Below are positions 50,622 to 59,844 of a stretch of 64,000 nt of DNA, piece by piece. This DNA is from CATOSK01 sp963665735. GTDB lineage: Bacteria > Chloroflexota > Dehalococcoidia > Lucifugimonadales > UBA3495. Made by a program: the position numbers and the translations under genes. The notes below the pieces were generated by a model. That model had not been told where the DNA came from and made no database searches. It was given only the letters and a program-made list of their open reading frames with translations. Position 1 is the first letter of the stretch. Every line of letters starts with the position of its first letter. The stretch lies in assembly GCA_963665735.1 (NCBI GenBank), contig OY762444.1:620001-684000 (forward strand), given 5' to 3'.

Positions 50622-52301
50622 TTAGTATTTCCTCTCCTCGGGAGTCCACTTGGTTATGGTGACGGGCAGGTCGGCCAAATCGGGGCCGACTTCGCCTTGG
50701 GTCACCACGATGTGCTTGAGCCAATTTTCGTCGTCGCGTTCGGGGTAGTCGGTGCGGAACTGCGCCCCCCGGCTTTCCCGGCGTTCCAGCGCGCTGACGG
50801 CAATGGCCTCGGCGCAGTCCAGCATGAAACCCAACTCCAGGGCAAACACCAGGTCGGTGTTGAAAACCCTCCCCTTGTTGTGGACGGGGACTTCGCCATA
50901 GCGGGTTTTCAAGTCCTGCAAGTCCTGAATGGTCTCTTCGATGCCTTCCTTGGTGCGAAAGACGGCGACGTTGCGGTTCATGGATTCGCCCATTTCCTGG
51001 CGGACCCGGCCCCAACGGTCGCCGTTATCGGGGCGGTCGAGCATATCCTGGATGCGCCGCCGCTCGCGGGATACGGTTTCCTCTTCGTCAAAATGCAGGA
51101 AGGCCAGCCCGGCGGTATTGGCGGCAGCGTGGTTGCCGGAGCGTTCCCCGAAAACGATGGTGTCCAGCAGGGAGTTGGCGCCCAAACGGTTGCCGCCATG
51201 AACGCTGACGTTGGCGCATTCACCGGCGGCGTAGATGCCGGGGATGTTGGTCTGCCCATCAATGTCGGTCTTGATTCCGCCCATGATGTAGTGCATACCG
51301 GGGCGGATAGGCACCGGCTCGCGAATCATATCCCGCCCGGTCAGATCAATGCCCAACTCCCGAATCTGGCTGAGCTTTTCCATGATAAGACGTTCCCCAA
51401 GGTGGGTGCAATCCAGCATCACGCAGCCATCAATGCCGTTGCCGGCGTTGATTTCCGTCTGCTCAGCGCGGGAAACCACGTCGCGGGATGCCAGTTCCAT
51501 CATGTTGGGGGCGTACCTTTCCATGAAACGGTTGCCGTCTTTGTCCCGCAGGTAGGCGCCTTCGCCGCGGGCGGCCTCGGACAGCAGGACGCCATTGCCG
51601 GCGATGGTGGTGGGGTGGTACTGCACCATCTCCATGTCCATCAGCCGCGCGCCGGCGTTGTAGGCCAGGGCCATGCCGTCGCCGGTGACGATGAGGGCGT
51701 TGGTGCTGGGTTCAAACAGCCGCCCGCAGCCGCCGGTGCAGAAGATGACGGACTTGGCGCGGATTGCGTGGAGTTCGCCGGTGCGAAGTTCCAGGGCCAT
51801 GACCCCGGCGGCCTGGCCGTCCTGCATAATCAACGACGTTACGAACCATTCCTCGTAGCGTTGGACGCCGGACTTGATAAGCTGCTCAAACATGACGTGG
51901 AGCAGGGCCTGGCCGGTGAAGTCGCCGACGAAGAAAGTACGGGCGCGACGCTGCCCGCCAAAGGCGCGGGTGCCCAAGCGTCCTTCGTCGTCGCGGTTGA
52001 AGGTGACGCCCATGTGTTCCATGTCAATGAGAGACTGACCGGCGGAGCGGCACATGACCTCAATGGCGTCCTGATCGCCCAGGAAGTCGCTGCCCTTGAT
52101 GGTGTCGTAGGCGTGGTCTTCCCAATCGTCGCCGCGGTCGGTCAGGGCGGCGTTGATGCCCCCCTGGGCGGCGTTGGAGTGGCTGCGGACGGGGTGGACT
52201 TTACTGATAATGGCGGTGTCAGCGCCGCCGGCCCGGGCGGCAATGGCGGCTCTCATGCCCGCCAAGCCGGCGCCCACGACCAAAACTTCATGCTCCAGCA
52301 T
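50622..52301 (-). CDS. sdhA: Succinate dehydrogenase/fumarate reductase flavoprotein subunit
   Basis: 559 residues. FAD-binding GAGLAGMRAAIAA at the N-terminus, covalent-flavin His in VRSHSNAAQGGINAAL, and the substrate/proton-transfer region HPTTIAGNGVLLSEAARGEG, with GMHYIMGGIKTDIDG. It oxidises succinate to fumarate, or the reverse. GAGGAAGAA precedes ATG 52301. It is the first gene of the sdhA-sdhB-sdhE group. Confidence 0.95.
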   Translation of the reverse strand: MLEHEVLVVGAGLAGMRAAIAARAGGADTAIISKVHPVRSHSNAAQGGINAALTDRGDDWEDHAYDTIKGSDFLGDQDAIEVMCRSAGQSLIDMEHMGVTFNRDDEGRLGTRAFGGQRRARTFFVGDFTGQALLHVMFEQLIKSGVQRYEEWFVTSLIMQDGQAAGVMALELRTGELHAIRAKSVIFCTGGCGRLFEPSTNALIVTGDGMALAYNAGARLMDMEMVQYHPTTIAGNGVLLSEAARGEGAYLRDKDGNRFMERYAPNMMELASRDVVSRAEQTEINAGNGIDGCVMLDCTHLGERLIMEKLSQIRELGIDLTGRDMIREPVPIRPGMHYIMGGIKTDIDGQTNIPGIYAAGECANVSVHGGNRLGANSLLDTIVFGERSGNHAAANTAGLAFLHFDEEETVSRERRRIQDMLDRPDNGDRWGRVRQEMGESMNRNVAVFRTKEGIEETIQDLQDLKTRYGEVPVHNKGRVFNTDLVFALELGFMLDCAEAIAVSALERRESRGAQFRTDYPERDDENWLKHIVVTQGEVGPDLADLPVTITKWTPEERKY

Positions 52302-52346
52302 TTCTTCCTCTAGTTTCTCTTACTCTCGGCCAAACCTGGCGCGGGG

Positions 52347-52895
52347 TCAATTATCCCCCAAAAGGCGTTGGGCCAGCAACAGCCCGGCGATGCTCTTGGC
52401 GTCGCATATTTCCCCGGAGGCGATTAACTCCAGCGACCGGGCCGGGGACACTCTTTCGACTTCGATTTCCTCATCATCGTCGGCAGCCAGCTTGGAGGGC
52501 GTCAGCCCGGTAGCCAGGTAAGCGTGCATAAGCTCATCGCACCAGCCGGGGGCCAGCCAGAAACTGGACAAGTGGCGCAACTCGGCGGCGCGGTAGCCCG
52601 TCTCTTCCTGCAATTCCCGCTGCACCGTGTCTTGGGAAACTTCGCCGGCCTCTACGCCCCCGGCCGGCAGTTCCAGCAACACCCGGCCCGTGGGAGTGCG
52701 AAACTGGCGCACCATGACGATACTCCCATCGTCGTCTATGGGAACGATGCACACGGAATCGCTATGCTCGGCGACTTCCCGCGTGGCGACGCGGCCGCTG
52801 CCCAACCGCACGGTGTCCACCCGCAAATTGAGGATTTTCCCTTCGTAAACAGTACGGGTTTCCAGGGTGGTTTCGGTCAAAGCGTCATCAGGCAC
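52347..52895 (-). CDS. Nudix hydrolase, ADP-ribose pyrophosphatase-like
   Basis: 182 residues from GTG 52895, which lies 8 bases inside the end of nadK. The Nudix box is GGVEAGEVSQDTVQRELQEE followed by TG, and the N-terminal VRLGSGRVATREVAEHSDSV block matches the ADP-ribose pyrophosphatase group. It probably hydrolyses ADP-ribose or related nucleoside diphosphates. Its overlap with nadK makes an NAD-metabolism role likely. Confidence 0.88.
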   Translation of the reverse strand: MPDDALTETTLETRTVYEGKILNLRVDTVRLGSGRVATREVAEHSDSVCIVPIDDDGSIVMVRQFRTPTGRVLLELPAGGVEAGEVSQDTVQRELQEETGYRAAELRHLSSFWLAPGWCDELMHAYLATGLTPSKLAADDDEEIEVERVSPARSLELIASGEICDAKSIAGLLLAQRLLGDN

Positions 52896-53754
52896 GGTCT
52901 GGCCCTCCCTGGCCGCGGATGCTGAAACCCAGGCGGCGGGTGATGGTGGCGTAGAAGTGGTTGGCGGGATGGGAACGCAGGAATTTGGCTTTCAACGGGC
53001 TTTGTTCGATTTCCACCCATTCCCCCGGCGCGAGTTCCAGGTCTTCAAACCCGTCCACACTCAAAACGGCCTCCTGTGTCCCTTCCAGGTAGAAACACAC
53101 CCGCGCCGCGGGGGACAGCACCAGGGCGGCGGATAGGCCGACGTGGGCCGCGATGGGTTTCAACACCAGGGACTCGGAAAGCGGGTCAAGAATCGGGCCG
53201 CCCACGGCCAGGCTGTACCCGGTGCTGCCGGTAGCGGTGGCCAGGATAATCCCGTCGGCCCGCAGCGAGGCCACGTCGGCGCCGTCAACGGAGGTGCGGA
53301 TGGTGACGACGCGGGAGACGGAGCCGCGGCCCAGCACCACATCGTTGAGGGCGGGAAATGGCCCCAAGACCTGGCTGGCGCCGTTGCTGCCCTTGTAGAG
53401 CCGGGCCTGCACCATGTTGTGTTCTTCCACCCGGCAACCGCCGTCCAGGTAAACGGGCAGCCTTTCCAGGGCGTCGTGGACTTGCAGTTCGGTCATAAAC
53501 CCCAAACGGCCCATGTTGATGCCCACCAACGGAATCCCGCAGGGCGCGGTCAGCCGGACGGCCCGCAAAATCGTGCCGTCGCCGCCAGCGGTGATAACCA
53601 TATCGGTTTCGGGAACCCTCTCCCGCAGAACCTCCAGGTTTTCCGCCGGGGAAATCCAGCTATCCTGCTCCAACGAAAGCTCCTGGACAATGGCGCTGCT
53701 CAAGTCCAGGGCCTCCGGGATGCGGGCGTTGTAGATGATGCCGATGGTTTTCAT
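52888..53754 (-). CDS. nadK: NAD kinase
   Basis: 288 residues from ATG 53754 (MKTIGIIYNARIPEAL). ITAGGDGTILRAVRL carries the catalytic GGDGT and LVGINMGRLGFMTEL the adjacent loop; ALNDVVLGRG and TATGSTGYSLAVGGPIL complete the active site. It makes NADP from NAD. The ATG overlaps the DUF433 stop as ATGA. Confidence 0.93.
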   Translation of the reverse strand: MKTIGIIYNARIPEALDLSSAIVQELSLEQDSWISPAENLEVLRERVPETDMVITAGGDGTILRAVRLTAPCGIPLVGINMGRLGFMTELQVHDALERLPVYLDGGCRVEEHNMVQARLYKGSNGASQVLGPFPALNDVVLGRGSVSRVVTIRTSVDGADVASLRADGIILATATGSTGYSLAVGGPILDPLSESLVLKPIAAHVGLSAALVLSPAARVCFYLEGTQEAVLSVDGFEDLELAPGEWVEIEQSPLKAKFLRSHPANHFYATITRRLGFSIRGQGGPDRA

Positions 53755-54011
53755 GGATATGGATTCTTCGTTACCGACACGGGAACCAGGGTATCCCCTG
53801 ATATGACCGTGTGGGCGTAGGCGATGCAGGCTCGGATGTCTTCCGGTTCCAGTTCGGGATAGTCGTCCAGCAGTTCCTCCTGGGTGGCTCCTTGACTCAG
53901 CAGGCTTAGAATCAACTCTACCGAAATCCGCATATCCCGGATAATCGGTTTCCCGCCGAAAACATCCGGGCGGGCGGTGATTCGCCGGAGAAGTTCTTGG
54001 TGATCTGGCAT
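53751..54011 (-). CDS. DUF433 small DNA-binding-like protein
   Basis: 86 residues from ATG 54011 (MPDHQELLRRITARPDVFGG). RPDVFGGKPIIRDMRISVEL and QEELLDDYPELEPEDIRACI are the DUF433 winged-helix-like pattern, related to VapB45-type antitoxins. No PIN-domain toxin partner follows; nadK does, overlapping by four bases. It could be a solitary regulator or a relic of a toxin-antitoxin pair. Confidence 0.8.
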   Translation of the reverse strand: MPDHQELLRRITARPDVFGGKPIIRDMRISVELILSLLSQGATQEELLDDYPELEPEDIRACIAYAHTVISGDTLVPVSVTKNPYP

Positions 54012-54139
54012 TGAAATATAACCGTGACTTGACGAGACTCTTGGCGTTGGCGCTGGCCGGCGCAAAACATGGGCAGTCTAGCATTTAGTACGGAGTGAAT
54101 CAAACTTTAACCGTTGCCGCCGGGAAAGATGTCACCGCG

Positions 54140-55648
54140 CTAGCCCCCCAACAACACGGCAACGGCGGCTTCGGCGGCGTTGAGGACCGGGCCGGGGGCA
54201 ACGCCCAACCAGATTACCGCCGCGCCGACAATGACCAACGCAGCTTGGGAACTCACCGACACGGGAATCTTTTCCAGCGGGGTGGGCGGTTCTTGCAGGA
54301 ACATGACCCGCAAAACCCGCAGATAGTAGTAGGCCGAAACTACGCTGTTGACCACGCCCAGAACAACCAGCCATGCCAATCCCCCGTTGAAAGCGGCGGT
54401 GAAAACGTAGATTTTGGCAATGAAAACCCCGGTGGGAGGCACGCCAATCAGGGCAATCAGGGCCAACGCCAAGGCAATTGCCAGAATGGGAGAGCGGCGC
54501 ACCATGCCGGCGTAGTCGTCAATGCGGTCGCTGTCTATGCGGCTGCCGATGACCGTCACCGCGCCGAAGGCCACCAGGTTAGCGGCGGTGTAAGCCCCCA
54601 GGTAGAAAAGAACGCTGGCCGGGCCAATAGCGGCGAATCCTGATGTTGCGGAATCTTGGGCCACCGCCGCAACCCCGATGAGGATATACCCGGCGTGGGC
54701 GATGGTGCTGTATCCCAACAGCCGCTTGATGTTGTACTGGGCTATAGCCACCAGGTTTCCCACCGTCATGGACGCAGCGGCCAACACCGCCAGCAGGACG
54801 CCCCATTCCAGTTCGGCGCCGGGGAACGCCTGGTAGAAGAACCGCAGGGCCAGACCAAAAGCGGCGGCTTTGCTGGCTACGGACAGAAAGGCTATAACCG
54901 GCGTGGGGCCGCCTTCGTAAACGTCGGGCACCCACATCTGGAAAGGCACGGCGGACAGCTTGAACCCGAACCCCACCACCACCAAAGCAACGCCCAGCAG
55001 CATGGCATAACCGCCGAAAGGCAGGCCGGAGCCGGCGGATACGTTGACGGCGGCGGCGATTCCTTCCAGCGTTACGCTGCCGGAGGCGCCGAAAATCAGG
55101 GCCATTCCGTACAGCATTACCGCCGAACTGATGGCCCCGACAATGAGGAATTTCATCCCCGCTTCGCTGGACTTTGGGGTAAGCAAGAAAGCGCCCAAAG
55201 CGGCCAGGGGCAACGAAGTCAATTCCAGGGAGATATAGATAGTGATTAAGTCGGTGGCCCCCACCAACAGCGTCATCCCGGTGGCGGCGAACAGGGCCAA
55301 GCCGAAAAACTCGCCCTGGTGCCGGTCAATGCGGTCAAGGTAGTCGGTAGCGGACAGGAACACCACGGCGGCGGCAATCAACACCAGCAGGCCGACGAAC
55401 AGGGAGAAACGGTCAACAGCCAGGCTGTCGGACAAAATGCTGGCGGCGGGAACCAGATTGGCGACGCCCGACTGTTCCAGGTCAATAAACTGCGCCAGAC
55501 CCAAGGCAACCGGAGCGACCAAGCCGATGATGGCCAACCCCTGCACCAATGCTTTACGGCGGACGCACAAGTCCAGCAGGATAACCAGGATTCCCAAGCC
55601 AGCCAAGGCAACCTGGGGGGAAACCAGATAAAGGTCGTGCAGCGTCAT
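54140..55648 (-). CDS. nuoN: NADH-quinone oxidoreductase subunit N
   Basis: 502 residues, about 14 membrane helices. A Mrp-antiporter-like proton-pumping subunit of complex I: FGFKLSAVPFQMWVPDVYEG and IKRLLGYSTIAHAGYILIG are typical, with conserved lysines in the discontinuous helices. Last gene of the nuo run; a 128-base gap separates it from the DUF433 gene. Confidence 0.95.
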   Translation of the reverse strand: MTLHDLYLVSPQVALAGLGILVILLDLCVRRKALVQGLAIIGLVAPVALGLAQFIDLEQSGVANLVPAASILSDSLAVDRFSLFVGLLVLIAAAVVFLSATDYLDRIDRHQGEFFGLALFAATGMTLLVGATDLITIYISLELTSLPLAALGAFLLTPKSSEAGMKFLIVGAISSAVMLYGMALIFGASGSVTLEGIAAAVNVSAGSGLPFGGYAMLLGVALVVVGFGFKLSAVPFQMWVPDVYEGGPTPVIAFLSVASKAAAFGLALRFFYQAFPGAELEWGVLLAVLAAASMTVGNLVAIAQYNIKRLLGYSTIAHAGYILIGVAAVAQDSATSGFAAIGPASVLFYLGAYTAANLVAFGAVTVIGSRIDSDRIDDYAGMVRRSPILAIALALALIALIGVPPTGVFIAKIYVFTAAFNGGLAWLVVLGVVNSVVSAYYYLRVLRVMFLQEPPTPLEKIPVSVSSQAALVIVGAAVIWLGVAPGPVLNAAEAAVAVLLGG

Positions 55649-55660
55649 GGCCGGCCGCGC

Positions 55661-57214
55661 CTACCGCCCCGCCACCGGCGACAAGCTAGCGGTCTGGTTA
55701 ATCGCCGAAACCAGCGGTTCCAGTCCCAGGTCGAAAACGTCGGTCAGGACGGCGGGGTAAACCCCGACGATGACAATGGCGGCCACCATCAATACCAGGG
55801 GTACGGCTTCTACGAAATTGGCGTCGGAGAGGTGGTCGTACTGCTCGCGGCGTGGGCCGAACATCGTCCGTTGCAGCATCCAGAGGATGTAGCCGGCGGC
55901 CAGGATAATGCCCAGCACAGCCAAGACAGTGGGCCAGGAAAAGGCAGCAAAAGCCCCAAAGAATACCAGGATTTCCGACACGAACCCGCTGAGGCCGGGC
56001 AGCCCCAGAGAGGCGAATCCGGCAATCAGGAACGCCACTGTTACCAGGGGCATCCGGTTAGCCAACCCGCCCAAGTCCGGGATGTGGCGGGTGTGGGTGC
56101 GTTCATAGATGAGGCCCACACCCAGGAAAAGCAGGCCCGTAATCGTTCCGTGGGTGAACAACTGCATCGCCGCGCCGTTCAACCCGGTGGCGGTTACTTC
56201 TCCGGTGGCAACGCCCACCGAGGCAATACCCACCAGCACCAAACCCATGTGGCTGACGCTGGAATAGGCTATCAGCCGTTTCAAGTCCGTCTGCCGGATG
56301 GTGACTACCGCGCCGTAGAGGACGCTGATAACCCCCAAGGCCATGAGCGCCCAGGCGAAAAGCTGGACCTGCTCCGGGAAAAGGCCGACGTTGATGCGGA
56401 GCAACCCGTAGCCGCCCATTTTCAGCATCACCCCGGCCAGCATGACACTGGCGGCGGTGGGGGCGTCGGTATGGGCGTCGGGCAGCCAGGTATGCACCGG
56501 CCAAGTGGGTAGCTTGATGGCGAAGGCGGCGAAGAAGAACCAGAACAGTACCGCCAACGGCAGTACCGCGCCGCCGGAACCCGCCAACCAGGAACCGGAC
56601 TCCAATAGTTCCACCAGGTCAAAGGTGCCGGCCGCCGGGCTGATAAAGACCGCAACCACCGCCACCAGCATGGACGCCCCGCCCAGGATGGTGAAAATCA
56701 GGAATTTCATGGCCGAGTATTCCCGCCGGCCCGTTCCCCAGGTGGCAATCAGCAGGTACATCGGCACCAGTTCCAATTCCCAGAACAGGAAGAACAGCAG
56801 CAAGTCCAGGGAAGTGAAAACTCCCATGACGGCAGTTTGCAGCAGCAGCAGCCAGAAGAAATACTCTTTCAAGCGAAAGTTAACGTGCCACGAAGCCAGC
56901 ACCGCGCAAAAACCCAACAGCCCGGTTAGCAGCACCAGCGGGACGCTGAGGCCGTCCACCCCCAGGAAGTAGGAGGCGTTAACGGTGTCCGAGGAAATCC
57001 AGAAAAGGCGGTCAACCAATTGGAAACGGGCAGCATCTTCGGAACGGTCGAAGACGACGAACACAGCCAACGCCAATACCAGGTCGGCCAAGGCCACCAA
57101 CGCCGCAGCCCAACGGATGTTGCGGTCTCCCCGGACGGCCAGGAGGATGACCAGCCCCCCGGCGGCGGGAAGAAACACGGTGGCGGTCAAAAGACCGGAA
57201 AAGCCCGTCAGCAC
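55661..57214 (-). CDS. nuoM: NADH-quinone oxidoreductase subunit M
   Basis: 517 residues from GTG 57214, polytopic. FWELELVPMYLLIATWG and the key KLPTWPVHTWLPDAHTDAPT are canonical for the antiporter-like subunit NuoM. Also LKRLIAYSSVSHMGLVLVGI. It is 12 bases upstream of nuoN and 9 bases downstream of nuoL. Confidence 0.95.
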   Translation of the reverse strand: MLTGFSGLLTATVFLPAAGGLVILLAVRGDRNIRWAAALVALADLVLALAVFVVFDRSEDAARFQLVDRLFWISSDTVNASYFLGVDGLSVPLVLLTGLLGFCAVLASWHVNFRLKEYFFWLLLLQTAVMGVFTSLDLLLFFLFWELELVPMYLLIATWGTGRREYSAMKFLIFTILGGASMLVAVVAVFISPAAGTFDLVELLESGSWLAGSGGAVLPLAVLFWFFFAAFAIKLPTWPVHTWLPDAHTDAPTAASVMLAGVMLKMGGYGLLRINVGLFPEQVQLFAWALMALGVISVLYGAVVTIRQTDLKRLIAYSSVSHMGLVLVGIASVGVATGEVTATGLNGAAMQLFTHGTITGLLFLGVGLIYERTHTRHIPDLGGLANRMPLVTVAFLIAGFASLGLPGLSGFVSEILVFFGAFAAFSWPTVLAVLGIILAAGYILWMLQRTMFGPRREQYDHLSDANFVEAVPLVLMVAAIVIVGVYPAVLTDVFDLGLEPLVSAINQTASLSPVAGR

Positions 57215-57223
57215 GGCAGCACC

Positions 57224-59275
57224 CTAACCCCCGGCCCCGGCAAACAGGTAAACGGCCAGAATTATGATGCTGCCCAGCACGATTATCGTCCCGTACAACT
57301 GGACTTGCCCGGTCTGGGCCAGGGAAACCACCCGCCCGGCGCGGCTGGTCTCTCTTCCCAGCAGGTCAACGAAACTGTCCAGAATCCGGTCCAGCCGGTC
57401 CACGGCAGCCACCAAGCGGGCATAGAACCAGCGTCGCGCCACCAGGTCGTCGTAAAGGGCATCCAGGTAATACTTTTGGGACAGCAGGGTATGGACGAGG
57501 CCGGCTCTTTCCAATGGGTCAGCAGTTGGCGCGCTGCTGGCCGGGCGGCGGACAAGGTAGAGCAGGGCGGCTACGCCGATGCCGGAAACGGCCAGCACTG
57601 TCGAAATCAGGGCCATTCCGAAGCTGAAATCGGGCAGCACGGGATGGCCGTAGGGCAGCGCGGCGGAAACATACTCGGTAATCCAATGCTTGGGTATCCC
57701 CAGGAAACTTTTCACCCATTGCGGGTTGACCAGGTAGCCCACCACCACCGTCGCAAAGGCCAGGAAGAGCATCGGCGCCACCATGACCCGGGGCGATTCG
57801 GCCAGATGCACCTCCTCGGATACCGAGTCGGGGGCTGGCGATGGGGTAAGCCGGGCGTCTGCGATTTCGTGCTGGCCGCCACCCCGGAAGTTGCCGTGGA
57901 AGGTCAGGAAAATCATTCGGAAAGAGTAGATGGCGGTCAGCACGACGGCCAGCACCAGCATGGCGAACACCAACAGCCGCGCGTTGGCCGCCAAGGGGCC
58001 GCCGGTCAACCAAGCGGAGGCCAGAATTTCGTCCTTGCTCCAGAAACCGGCCAGGGGCGCGACTCCCACCAGGCTTAGCGCGCCAATCAACATCATGGCG
58101 TAAGTCCACGGCATATAGCGGGCCAGTCCGCCCATGTAGCGCATATTGAAGGTGCCGGTGGCGTGGTTGACGCTGCCGGAACCGAGGAACAGCAACGCCT
58201 TGAAAAAAGCATGGGTGAACAGGTGGAACAAAGCCGGGCCGAAAGCCCCCAAGCCCAAGGCGGCCATCATGTAACCTAACTGGCTGATGGTGGAGTAGGC
58301 CAGCACCCGCTTGATGTCGTTCATCACCAGGCCCATCGTCGCCGCCATTAGAGCGGTAAACGCGCCCACCAGGGCAACCACGGTCATAGCCTGTTGCGAC
58401 TCTTGGAACACCGGGAAGAACCGGGCCACCAGGAAAACGCCGGCGGCCACCATCGTAGCGGCGTGAATCAGCGCGCTGACGGGAGTTGGGCCTTCCATTG
58501 CGTCGGGCAGCCAGGTATGCAGGGGAAACTGGCCGGACTTGCCGGCGGCGGCGGCGAAAATTCCCAGGCACACCCACACTAAGGCGATGCCGGCCAGTAT
58601 GCCGGCGCCCCCGGCGGCAACGGGTTGGGCCGCCTGCCAGATGTCGGGGATATGCAGGGCGTTCAAGCCGGCGGCGGCAAAGTCATCGGCCCGGAAGAAA
58701 AGATAGATTATGGCAATCAGGAATCCCACGTCGCCGACCCGGGTCACGATGAACGCTTTTTTGGCGGCGGCAGCCGCGGCCGGCCGGTGGTGCCAGAACC
58801 CGATTAACAGGTAGGAGGATATGCCCACCAACTCCCAGAAAGCGTAAAGCTGGACGACATTGCTGGACAGAACCAGCCCCAGCATAGAGGCGCTGAACAG
58901 GGACATATAGGCGTAGTACCGGCAAAAACCGGCATCGCCTTTCATGTAGCCCAGGGAGTAAATCTGCACCATCAAGCTGACGCCGGTGACAACTACCAGC
59001 ATGACCGCCGTAACCGGGTCCATCAGCAAGCCCAGGTCAATGGTCGCCGGGCCCAAGTCCAGCCAACGGTGGGGGGCATAGTCCAGCGTTGCGCCCTGGT
59101 TGTGCTGCCACAGAACGTAGATGGAAAGCAGGAAGGAAACGGACAGGCAGAGGATAAGCAGCAGGCCGCTGAGGATAGCGTAGCGGTTGAAGAAGGGCCG
59201 GATTACCAGGGATATGACAAGGAACGACGCCAACGGCAACAGGAAAATCGCCCAGACCAGACCTTCGGCGACCAT
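57224..59275 (-). CDS. nuoL: NADH-quinone oxidoreductase subunit L
   Basis: 683 residues. The largest antiporter-like subunit: GKSGQFPLHTWLPDAMEGPT, IKRVLAYSTISQLGYMMAAL and a long C-terminal lateral-helix region (about 560-683). The start ATG 59275 abuts the stop TAG of the small gene at 59276-59278. Confidence 0.95.
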   Translation of the reverse strand: MVAEGLVWAIFLLPLASFLVISLVIRPFFNRYAILSGLLLILCLSVSFLLSIYVLWQHNQGATLDYAPHRWLDLGPATIDLGLLMDPVTAVMLVVVTGVSLMVQIYSLGYMKGDAGFCRYYAYMSLFSASMLGLVLSSNVVQLYAFWELVGISSYLLIGFWHHRPAAAAAAKKAFIVTRVGDVGFLIAIIYLFFRADDFAAAGLNALHIPDIWQAAQPVAAGGAGILAGIALVWVCLGIFAAAAGKSGQFPLHTWLPDAMEGPTPVSALIHAATMVAAGVFLVARFFPVFQESQQAMTVVALVGAFTALMAATMGLVMNDIKRVLAYSTISQLGYMMAALGLGAFGPALFHLFTHAFFKALLFLGSGSVNHATGTFNMRYMGGLARYMPWTYAMMLIGALSLVGVAPLAGFWSKDEILASAWLTGGPLAANARLLVFAMLVLAVVLTAIYSFRMIFLTFHGNFRGGGQHEIADARLTPSPAPDSVSEEVHLAESPRVMVAPMLFLAFATVVVGYLVNPQWVKSFLGIPKHWITEYVSAALPYGHPVLPDFSFGMALISTVLAVSGIGVAALLYLVRRPASSAPTADPLERAGLVHTLLSQKYYLDALYDDLVARRWFYARLVAAVDRLDRILDSFVDLLGRETSRAGRVVSLAQTGQVQLYGTIIVLGSIIILAVYLFAGAGG

Positions 59276-59470
59276 CTAAAGTTTCCTCAGTATCTCTTCG
59301 GCGACGTGCTCCCGGCCCTTGGGAACGTAAACGCAGAAGGGAACGTACTCGGACCAGTCGCGAATGTCGCCTTCGGGCAGGATGCGGGTGGGCAAGCCCT
59401 CTCCCTCCAGGACTTCCTTCCAAATCTCGGCCATCATCAGGTTGGCGGTGCGTTTGAACTCGACCCACAT
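59276..59470 (-). CDS. Small DUF2007-like protein within the nuo operon
   Basis: 64 residues between nuoK and nuoL: MWVEFKRTANLMMAEIWKE, then VLEGEGLPTRILPEGD and a C-terminal VYVPKGREHVAEEILRKL. The pattern of an early helix, a short strand and a charged final helix resembles DUF2007-type signal-transducing domains. It ends one base before nuoL starts. It may be a complex I accessory or assembly factor; no evidence beyond placement. Confidence 0.7.
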   Translation of the reverse strand: MWVEFKRTANLMMAEIWKEVLEGEGLPTRILPEGDIRDWSEYVPFCVYVPKGREHVAEEILRKL

Positions 59471-59512
59471 ATTGCGCTGGCTGTTCCTGCTGGTCTCCGG
59501 CGGGCGCGGCGG

Positions 59513-59842
59513 TTAATTCCGCATCTCCGCAACCTGGGTCAGGTCAACGGTGCCGTTGCTGCGGTACATGGCAAAGACGATTCCCAAACCCAGGGCGATT
59601 TCCGCCGCCGCTACGGTAATGACGAAAACGGCGAATACCTGCCCGGTAAGAACGCTGGCGATGCTTTCCTGAATGGCGGCGGGAGCGACATAGCGGGCCA
59701 AGGCCACGAAAGTCAGATTGACGCCGTTAAACATCAATTCGATGGACATGAGGACGGCAATGACGTTGCTGCGGGCCAACGCCCCGTAAAGGCCGATGCA
59801 AAAAAGCAGGGCGGCGATAATGAGCATGGCTTCCAGAGACAT
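59513..59842 (-). CDS. nuoK: NADH-quinone oxidoreductase subunit K
   Basis: 109 residues, three membrane helices. IALLFCIGLYGALARSNVI-like first helix and VIAVLMSIELMFNGVNLTFV with the conserved membrane Glu; AAAEIALGLGIVFAMY in the third helix holds the second Glu. It is two bases downstream of nuoJ. Confidence 0.95.
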   Translation of the reverse strand: MSLEAMLIIAALLFCIGLYGALARSNVIAVLMSIELMFNGVNLTFVALARYVAPAAIQESIASVLTGQVFAVFVITVAAAEIALGLGIVFAMYRSNGTVDLTQVAEMRN

Positions 59843-59844
59843 AG

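Noticed and set aside
50409..52313. 634-codon plus-strand open frame opposite sdhA and the end of sdhB
   Set aside because: Both minus-strand genes carry conserved family motifs; the plus-strand frame has no recognisable domain and shows the composition of a shadow.
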